12,365 nt of DNA from JBDNFP01 sp041689775 (GTDB lineage: Bacteria > Bacteroidota > Bacteroidia > Cytophagales > Spirosomataceae), in assembly GCA_041689775.1 (NCBI GenBank), contig JBDNFP010000178.1:1-12365 (forward strand), given 5' to 3'. This document shows positions 7,264-12,365 of the stretch, piece by piece. Position 1 is the first letter of the stretch, and each line of letters begins with the position of its first letter. The position numbers and the translations under genes were made by a program. The notes beneath the pieces are model-generated. The model ran no database searches. It had not been told where the DNA came from and was given only the letters and a program-made list of their open reading frames with translations.

Positions 7264-8052
7264 ATGCGAAAAGTAGCGGAAGTAAATCTCATCTTTTGGG
7301 TTATGAAAATATGCGCCACTACTTTGGGTGAAACGGGTGGCGATCTTTTATCCATAACCCTGAATGTGGGCTACGGCGTAAGTTCTCTGATTCTCATCGG
7401 ATTCTTCTTGGTAACCCTCGTGGTACAATTACGGGCCAAAAGTTATCACCCGATTATTTACTGGTTAGTCATACTCTCCACGAGCACCGCCGGTACGACT
7501 ATGTCCGACTACATGGACCGGACACTTGGCCTTGGCTATGCAAAAGGTTCTCTTATTCTAATTTCTCTCCTGATCACCGTCCTCTTCATCTGGTGGAAAA
7601 GTGAAAAGTCTCTTTCAGTAACCAACATCAGTTCCTTTCGACCGGAGATGTTTTACTGGATAGCCATCCTTATCTCCAATACCTTGGGTACCGCGGTTGG
7701 TGACTTTCTGGCCGATGATTCGGGCCTTGGATTTGGTGGTGGGGCATTGCTCATAGGCTCCTTAATTGCACTAGTTGTACTTGCCAAATTCTTTACTAAC
7801 CTCTCCACTGTGCTCCTCTTTTGGATTGCCTTTGTGCTGACGCGTCCCTTTGGGGCCACATTCGGTGATTTACTGACCAAGACCAACGAAAAGGGTGGGT
7901 TAGATTTAGGGACCAAAGGATCTTCACTGGTTTTATTTGGTATTCTGCTGATTTTTGTGGCCTACGTGGTGATTAAAGAGCGGAAAATTGATGTGGAAAG
8001 TGCTGCCCTACTTGATGGCGAAGGGAAGGATGGTTACTCTTCAAATTCTTAA
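7264..8052 (+). CDS. DUF347 (COG4705-type) four-repeat membrane protein
   Basis: A 262-residue integral membrane protein made of four repeats, each with two hydrophobic helices. Each repeat has a Trp exactly 15 residues before an Asp: W12/D27, W67/D82, W132/D147, W187/D202. The Asp sits in motifs such as LGETGGD, AGTTMSD, LGTAVGD and FGATFGD, each followed by a Gly-rich turn (for example GLGYAKGS, GLGFGGGA). This is the pattern of the DUF347 repeat, known as four tandem units with a conserved tryptophan. The function is not established here; intramembrane acidic residues in a pseudo-fourfold frame suggest ion or small-solute transport, which is inference. The ATG at 7264 is preferred over TTG 7120, because the earlier stretch is hydrophilic, unlike a membrane protein, and runs through the inverted repeat. 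It lies 71 bases before the sigma factor gene on the same strand. Confidence 0.88.
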   Translation: MRKVAEVNLIFWVMKICATTLGETGGDLLSITLNVGYGVSSLILIGFFLVTLVVQLRAKSYHPIIYWLVILSTSTAGTTMSDYMDRTLGLGYAKGSLILISLLITVLFIWWKSEKSLSVTNISSFRPEMFYWIAILISNTLGTAVGDFLADDSGLGFGGGALLIGSLIALVVLAKFFTNLSTVLLFWIAFVLTRPFGATFGDLLTKTNEKGGLDLGTKGSSLVLFGILLIFVAYVVIKERKIDVESAALLDGEGKDGYSSNS

Positions 8053-8086
8053 TCAATCCATTTAATATAGGTCGCACCCAACCTTT

Positions 8087-8094
8087 TCTGTTTG
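8087..8094 (+). promoter_or_regulatory. Weak candidate -7 element of the sigma factor operon
   Basis: TCTGTTTG differs from TAnnTTTG at one position and lies 29 bases before the ATG at 8124. No good TTG is found 17-23 bases upstream. An autoregulated ECF promoter would have another sequence, so this is tentative. Confidence 0.2.
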
Positions 8095-8123
8095 AATTGC
8101 AACTTATAGACAGAACCTCCCCG

Positions 8124-8684
8124 ATGCCATTGACTGAAGAACAGAAGCTGATCAAGGCGTGCCTGAACGGTGACGGTACCGCCTTTGAGGAGATATACCA
8201 CCAATTTGCGGCCAGAATGCTGGCGGTATGCTACCGCTATTCCCATCATAAGGACGATGCGAAAGACTTGCTTCAGGAAGGTTTCATCAAGGTGTTTGAG
8301 CAATTATCAAAATTTCGTCACGAAGGCTCTTTTGAAGGGTGGATCAGGCGGATTATGGTATTGACGGCCCTTGAAAAATACAGAAAAGGAACCCGCGAGC
8401 GGGAAAGCTACGGTGGAAGCCTTGATGATCTGACCGATGCATTTCAGCCAGTTTCGAGTGACGACATTTACAGTCAGATGGGCTTCGATGAGCTAATAGC
8501 CATGATCCGGGAACTTAGTCCTGCTTACAAAATGGTATTCAATCTTTATGTTTTCGAAGGAATGAAACATGAGGAAATTGCCAAAACACTCTCCATCTCG
8601 GTGGGTACCTCAAAATCAAACCTTTCGGATGCCCGGAAGATTCTGCAAAAACGCATCAGAAAAGTAATGTATGACCATAATTAA
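8124..8684 (+). CDS. RNA polymerase sigma-70 family, ECF sigma factor
   Basis: A 186-residue sigma factor with only regions 2 and 4, the hallmark of ECF factors. Region 2 spans about residues 14-85 and includes DAKDLLQEGFIKVF (46-59) for core binding and the -10-recognition helix SFEGWIRRIM. Region 4 spans about 125-180 with its helix-turn-helix HEEIAKTLSISVGTSKSNL (149-167), which reads the -35. The short acidic linker between is typical. The GTSKSNL recognition helix is common in Bacteroidota ECF factors, including the ECF21-like group that pairs with membrane anti-sigma proteins. The ATG at 8124 is chosen over TTG 8097, since homologues start close to LTEEQKLIKAC. It is followed after 11 bases by the anti-sigma-like fusion gene, so the two are almost certainly co-transcribed. 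Confidence 0.96.
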   Translation: MPLTEEQKLIKACLNGDGTAFEEIYHQFAARMLAVCYRYSHHKDDAKDLLQEGFIKVFEQLSKFRHEGSFEGWIRRIMVLTALEKYRKGTRERESYGGSLDDLTDAFQPVSSDDIYSQMGFDELIAMIRELSPAYKMVFNLYVFEGMKHEEIAKTLSISVGTSKSNLSDARKILQKRIRKVMYDHN

Positions 8685-8695
8685 CCTCAGATATA

Positions 8696-10231
8696 ATGTC
8701 GGAATTTGATGATGAGGCTTTTGACGAAGGGCTACGCCGGGTGGTGGCAGGTCATGGTGTTGATCCACCTCCTTCGGCCTGGACGGGTGTCCGGCTTGCC
8801 ATGCTTGAGCGTCAGCTAACTACTTATAAATCTACTACTATTTGGCTTAAAGGAACGGTAGGAGTGCTATCAGCGCTCTTAGGAGTGGTAGGGTACTTAT
8901 TGTATCAATCCAGTATTCCCCCCATTCAGAACCCTGAGAATCAGGTAGCTCAGGCTAGTCCGGATACGGTTTACCTCACCCGGACCGAAACCGTGTATCG
9001 GGACCGCCCCGTGGTGGTGTATCTGGAAAGGCCAGAAGTTAAAAATAAGTATTCAAATACAGAATTAAACCCAACGCTTAGCGATCAACATTCTACATCA
9101 AATACATGGCAGGCTGAGTCTAAGGCAGAAAGCTCAAATACAGTGGTTCAAAATGGGACGGATGTTCAAAACAAAGCTGAATCATCTAAGAATTTGAAGT
9201 CTAATAACTCCAAACCAGTAATGAAGGCTGGAACGTCGGGTGATAATTCCCGTAACTTATTTGATACCGATGAATCGAACCGGAAACAATCTAGTGTACA
9301 GAATTTAGGGACGGAAAATACTCAGCTGGACGATCCTGGTAAAATCAACGCTTCATCAGAATTAGCACTTTTGAAGCCAATTTCGACCAGTTTTGGAAGA
9401 AACTTTAAGATGCCAAAACCAAGGTATCGTGGGCTTTTTGCCCCTGTGCCAGACATTACCAAGCTCAGAACTCCTCTATCCGAGAGGATTTCACTATCCG
9501 CGTATGTATCTCCGGACTGGAACAAAATCGACGTGCGACGTGAAGAACCTGATGCCTTTACCTACGGCGATGAAGAATTACTGATAGGCGTGGTGGCAGG
9601 ATTACGGGCCAGCGTAAAGTTATCTAAAAAGTGGACTGTTGTAGGAGGCGTAGAGTTTGGTGGGAGTAGTTTTGATGATGGAAACCGTAGAGTGGTACTT
9701 AGTACTGAGACAATAAACGGAGAAACCGGGTACCAATATCGCTCGGCTCTTGGCACGGTGGCTATTCCGTCAAAGCTACTCTCCTCCGTTCCGAGGCCAT
9801 CTGATGCAATCGGCCTGGAAATACACGAGCCCATTCTGAGATATTCACTTAGCCTACCACTCTCTTTTCGTTACGAGCTGTGGCAAAAGCATTACCTTTT
9901 CCTGGGTCAGGTGCCCATGAATTTACAGATTTACGGAATCTTCGGAGGGTACTGGCAAGTACCCCTTCGGCAGGAAGGGAAAGTACAGATTTACGAAAGT
10001 TCAGGCCGCGAATTCACGGCTGAGTTGCGTCACTTTCAAAATCTGAGATCCTCCTGGGGTATTCAGGCCGGGGTAGGTACTGAGCTGGGGATAGGCAGGC
10101 ATTTTAATTTTTTTATAGAACCTACTGTTTCCAGAGGGCTCACTAGTGTTGTAGAAAACATGTCCTTGACCACAACGCTCAGTAATTTCGGAGTAAAAGT
10201 GGGCACGCGGTGGAGTTTTGAAAAGCGATAG
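8696..10231 (+). CDS. Dma-like dual membrane-spanning anti-sigma factor / beta-barrel fusion
   Basis: A 511-residue protein with an unusual layout. Residues 1-45 are cytoplasmic and acidic and carry the pattern DEGLRRVVAGHGVDPPPSAW seen in short Bacteroidota anti-sigma domains. A single helix (about 49-70) crosses the inner membrane. Residues about 72-262 are Ser/Asn/Gln/Thr-rich and low-complexity, with no fold apparent. Residues about 265-511 have alternating amphipathic strands and end in GVKVGTRWSFEKR, an outer-membrane beta-barrel pattern. The linker of about 190 residues is long enough to cross the periplasm. The order matches the dual membrane-spanning anti-sigma factors (Dma) of Bacteroides thetaiotaomicron, which sequester an ECF sigma factor encoded next door. 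The role here is inferred from that architecture and the adjacent sigma gene. An alternative is a plain inner-membrane-anchored periplasmic protein. Confidence 0.82.
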   Translation: MSEFDDEAFDEGLRRVVAGHGVDPPPSAWTGVRLAMLERQLTTYKSTTIWLKGTVGVLSALLGVVGYLLYQSSIPPIQNPENQVAQASPDTVYLTRTETVYRDRPVVVYLERPEVKNKYSNTELNPTLSDQHSTSNTWQAESKAESSNTVVQNGTDVQNKAESSKNLKSNNSKPVMKAGTSGDNSRNLFDTDESNRKQSSVQNLGTENTQLDDPGKINASSELALLKPISTSFGRNFKMPKPRYRGLFAPVPDITKLRTPLSERISLSAYVSPDWNKIDVRREEPDAFTYGDEELLIGVVAGLRASVKLSKKWTVVGGVEFGGSSFDDGNRRVVLSTETINGETGYQYRSALGTVAIPSKLLSSVPRPSDAIGLEIHEPILRYSLSLPLSFRYELWQKHYLFLGQVPMNLQIYGIFGGYWQVPLRQEGKVQIYESSGREFTAELRHFQNLRSSWGIQAGVGTELGIGRHFNFFIEPTVSRGLTSVVENMSLTTTLSNFGVKVGTRWSFEKR

Positions 10232-10240
10232 ACAAACTAG

Positions 10241-10282
10241 GGGTAGCTGGTGAAAAATAGTGAAGTTTTTTACCAGCTACCC
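10241..10282 (+). terminator. Strong 17-bp hairpin between the Dma-like and barrel genes
   Basis: Arms 10241-10257 (GGGTAGCTGGTGAAAAA) and 10266-10282 (TTTTTTACCAGCTACCC) pair over 17 positions with one G-T, closing an eight-base loop. It starts nine bases after the stop codon. The A- and T-runs lie inside the stem, and only ACCTTT follows, so it is not a classic U-tract terminator. It could terminate, stabilise the upstream 3' end, or partly uncouple the downstream gene. Confidence 0.6.
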
Positions 10283-10398
10283 AACCTTTACTTACATTCT
10301 TACAACTAACCAGTAAGAGCAAATGGTTGCCTCGTCCAAAATCTCGGGACTACCAGATATACATAGAAATCTATACGTTTTCATTTATCAATTACCCT

Positions 10399-11172
10399 AT
10401 GAAAAAGTGCTTAGTTTTTAGTTGCATTGTTGCAGGACTCCTTGGTACGTTTACCACATTTGGACAGGGTAGAAAGAAAGGGCCTGGTGAAAAACAAGAT
10501 AGATCGAGTATTCAAACGGTGCTTCCAAAGCCTCATTCTTGGTTTAAAAATCTGAATTATTTGGGTGTTTCCGTTGGGTCTGAGTTTCAGCACGGTACTA
10601 TCGGTGGCCATTTCACTCCTATGGTAGGGATGACAGGTATGCTGCATATGAATAAAAAATGGGGAGTTGGGCTAGGTGGGTATTCCACCGTTGCTGAACA
10701 GTTTACCCCTACTTTTTTGAGTTCCACCAAGGCTTATTCGCTGAATAGTAGGTACGGGGGGCTCAATCTGGAGTACACGCTGAACTCTGATTCAAAATTC
10801 CATATTTCGTTTCCCTTACTGATAGGCGCCGGCATGGCCCGGGTAGACTCAGCCAACGGATTTGATGGCCAATTTCGCGAGCATCGGGATAAAAATGACC
10901 AGCACGGACACGAAGGAGACCGGATGGACGGCACTACTTTTTTTGTGGTTCAGCCGGGTGTTCGGGTTGAAGCCAATATTTTGCGATTCATGAAATTATT
11001 TGCCGGAGTTAGCTATCGTATAGTTCCCGCCGTTCAGAATGAGAATCTTACTACTGCTTCGTATCCTACCCCTACGGCAGGACAACTTGGAGGTATTAAC
11101 CTTAGTGCCGGACTAAAAATCGGTATTTTTGACTACAATATTCATCGCTCCCGCAGGCATCACGGGGAATAA
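10399..11172 (+). CDS. Small outer-membrane beta-barrel protein
   Basis: A 257-residue exported protein. MKKCLVFSCIVAGLLGTFTTFG is a clear signal peptide, with cleavage likely just before or after the Gln at 23. A short basic stretch (GRKKGPGEKQDR) follows, then amphipathic strands rich in Gly and aromatics (for example GVGLGGYSTVAEQF, VVQPGVRVEANIL, LKLFAGVSYRIVPAV), the pattern of a porin-like or OmpA-like barrel of perhaps eight strands. A charged, His-rich segment (about 160-177, with H162, H169, H171) is probably an outer loop. The C-terminus is basic (IHRSRRHHGE) and lacks the usual final aromatic residue, which is slightly odd. ATG 10399 was chosen over an upstream in-frame start at 10327 because it opens the signal peptide. 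It lies downstream of the sigma/anti-sigma pair and may be part of that system. Function unknown. Confidence 0.85.
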   Translation: MKKCLVFSCIVAGLLGTFTTFGQGRKKGPGEKQDRSSIQTVLPKPHSWFKNLNYLGVSVGSEFQHGTIGGHFTPMVGMTGMLHMNKKWGVGLGGYSTVAEQFTPTFLSSTKAYSLNSRYGGLNLEYTLNSDSKFHISFPLLIGAGMARVDSANGFDGQFREHRDKNDQHGHEGDRMDGTTFFVVQPGVRVEANILRFMKLFAGVSYRIVPAVQNENLTTASYPTPTAGQLGGINLSAGLKIGIFDYNIHRSRRHHGE

Positions 11173-11214
11173 GGTTTAAACAACCTCCTCCTCTTCTGAG
11201 AAGTATTTTATTTT
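11172..11214 (+). terminator. Weak terminator candidate after the barrel gene
   Basis: AGGTT (11172-11176) and AACCT (11182-11186) form a stem that overlaps the stop codon. CTTC-TGA-GAAG (11193-11203) follows, and then TATTTTATTTT. Each stem is short, so termination here is only plausible. Confidence 0.3.
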
Positions 11215-11302
11215 CAAGTGGTTACCAACTAAATTCAAGTTGGAATGGAATTGCTTTCTTCTGGATCGCTACTGATTCCAGCAGAGCGAAATAAAAATCA
11301 CC

Positions 11303-11528
11303 ATGGCTTCGCTCGAAAATTTAACGCAATACGCTCCTCCAAACCTATTTCGAACACCAACCCGACTCGCACCGTATAGCGGTACTGATCTTACCCATTT
11401 TCATCTTCTGGAATATTGAAGATACGCTAGTACTCTGGATTTTTGTTACGGGTACGGGTTTCTGGCCCAGCAATTCTTTCATCCAATTTCTAATCAAGGT
11501 TAGCAAAATTTTAACTTGCCACTCTTAA
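11303..11528 (+). pseudogene. Possible remnant of a small membrane protein gene
   Basis: An ATG at 11303 begins MASLENL. In a shifted frame from 11325 to 11528 the translation reads NTLLQTYFEHQPDSHRIAVL and then a hydrophobic run (LILPIFIFWNIEDTLVLWIF) and GFWPSNSFIQFLIK, ending at TAA 11526-11528. The hydrophobic, tryptophan-containing stretch looks like true coding sequence, but it has no start in its own frame, and joining to MASLENL needs a frameshift. No family was recognised. Confidence 0.25.
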
Positions 11529-11985
11529 TAAAACGAATGAAACCAAACGCCTAATTCCTATCCGATCCTACTTATCCTGAAACTCAAAACTATCGAAAAA
11601 GGAAATATGAATTACGATTTTATCGAATTAAACAAGGTGAAATAAAATTTCATAAATCTACAAGACCCCCAGTTCGGCGCAATGTTATACTGTTGTGCGG
11701 GCTCTTCCGAAGGGAGACTCCGTACTCCAAACAGGGCTTTCTTATAAAAACTTATTTCGACCAGAATTGGGTATTTTGCATCACCAAGGAGATAGGAGAT
11801 CAGTTATTTTAGTACTGATTCAGGTTCAACCGACTACAAAGGTTACTAAATACGAGACTTTTTAAACTTTTACCATATTTTATATAATTATAAGAGCCTT
11901 GATTTTTATAAGAAAACCCTAGTACTCTAAATAACAGGCCGTTTATAATGGCCAGCATCGTCAAAAGCTAAAACGACGAAGCTCC

Positions 11986-12015
11986 CGTTCCGTTGGGCGT
12001 AGCATCAACAGAACG
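11986..12015. repeat. Nine-base-pair hairpin with one mismatch
   Basis: CGTTC and GTTG (11986-11990, 11992-11995) pair with CAAC and GAACG (12006-12009, 12011-12015), leaving one mismatch and a ten-base loop. CCTTTTG follows directly, so it could act as a weak terminator on the plus strand. No gene is near enough to assign it to. Confidence 0.35.
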
Positions 12016-12281
12016 CCTTTTGTATATACGTGCAGCAATTCCCACTTTGAAAATTAGATTTCGAGAAAGCAGAGCATAATGTCAAATTTTTTATACGTTT
12101 TCGGGGATTGATGAAATCAAACAAGAATTGTGTTTGTAATTTTTTAGAAAAAATCACGATAAAAAGCAACGTGAGAATCCCAATTTTGCAAGTCAGAAAC
12201 TTATTACACTGTTGGCTCTCCCTTTACTAGTGGTTGAGAAACTTTAATACGTCTTGTTAGTTATAGCTAAAGAAGAAAGCT

Positions 12282-12365
12282 ATGACTACTTACAGATTAC
12301 ATTTGACTCCCGATGAACGCTTAACACTTGAATCATGGGTTAAAAAGGGCAAACATAGGACAAAG
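12282..12365 (+). CDS. Transposase N-terminus, IS630-family-like (partial)
   Basis: Twenty-eight codons from the ATG at 12282 run to the window edge and begin MTTYRLHLTPDERLTLESWV, followed by KKGKHRTK. IS630-family transposases characteristically open with a short beta strand, then LTxEER-like and a helix ending in KGKxxxRK before the first helix-turn-helix, and this fragment fits that outline. The element's left end is probably within the 60 bases before the ATG (around TAGTGGTTGAGAAAC, 12228-12242), but the terminal repeat cannot be confirmed without the right end. Confidence 0.6.
   Translation, partial: MTTYRLHLTPDERLTLESWVKKGKHRTK

Larger units (their letters stand above)
11173..12281. 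other. AT-rich gene-free region with hairpins and decayed fragments
   Basis: About 1.1 kb with no frame over 70 codons that has a start, a sharp change from the dense coding to the left. It holds several inverted repeats (CCAACT/AGTTGG at 11225-11243; CTGGATC/GATTCCAG at 11261-11281; GAGCGAA/TTCGCTC at 11284-11314; CGTTCcGTTG/CAACaGAACG at 11986-12015). It also holds two start-less open stretches that read like protein remnants (listed below or in the rejected list). Such a region next to a transposase suggests an insertion hotspot. Confidence 0.6.

Noticed and set aside
11656..11862. 69-codon start-less open stretch on the plus strand (reads VVRALPKGDSVLQTGLSYKN in part)
   Set aside because: It looks protein-like, but it has no ATG, no recognised family and could occur by chance in this region.
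11427..11928. Ten-base direct repeat CTAGTACTCT at 11427-11436 and 11919-11928
   Set aside because: About one such match is expected by chance in 1.1 kb, and there is no element boundary at either copy.
1..12365. CRISPR arrays, tRNA and rRNA genes
   Set aside because: No regularly spaced repeats, no tRNA T-loop signature outside coding genes and no rRNA-like stretch were seen.

Overview
The window looks like chromosomal DNA from a Bacteroidota bacterium, most likely of the order Cytophagales. The evidence is the gene types: a TolB-propeller/amidohydrolase fusion, an ECF sigma factor paired with an inner-membrane/beta-barrel fusion, and a DUF347 membrane protein. Translation starts lack Shine-Dalgarno sequences, and a few upstream regions resemble the Bacteroidota promoter pattern (TTG, about 20 bases, TAnnTTTG). 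The lineage is inferred; no rRNA or marker gene is present.

Left part (1-7027). The first 48 bases are the 5' end of a minus-strand gene that leaves the window. Next comes a large secreted beta-propeller/amidohydrolase (205-3579, +) that ends at a hairpin plus T-run. It converges with a membrane sensor histidine kinase (3824-5744, -) whose reading frame is broken once near 5390, so the membrane part and the kinase part lie in different frames. After an intergenic stretch there is an epoxide-hydrolase-type alpha/beta hydrolase (6143-7027, -). The two intergenic gaps flanking the kinase gene carry diverged copies of the same structured repeat.

Middle part (7028-11172). A divergent promoter region with an 8-bp inverted repeat leads to a four-repeat DUF347 membrane protein (7264-8052, +). 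Then follows the most interesting module: an ECF sigma factor (8124-8684), 11 bases later a gene for a protein with a short cytoplasmic N-terminus, one inner-membrane helix, a long low-complexity periplasmic linker and a C-terminal outer-membrane beta-barrel (8696-10231), a strong 17-bp hairpin, and a small outer-membrane beta-barrel protein (10399-11172). The fusion matches the layout of the dual membrane-spanning anti-sigma factors (Dma) described in Bacteroides. The pair would let the outer membrane report directly on a cytoplasmic sigma factor, and the small barrel protein could be a target or partner.

Right part (11173-12365). About 1.1 kb is AT-rich and has no intact gene. It holds several small hairpins and what look like decayed coding fragments, then the first 28 codons of a transposase resembling the IS630 family. 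No tRNA, rRNA or CRISPR array was seen.
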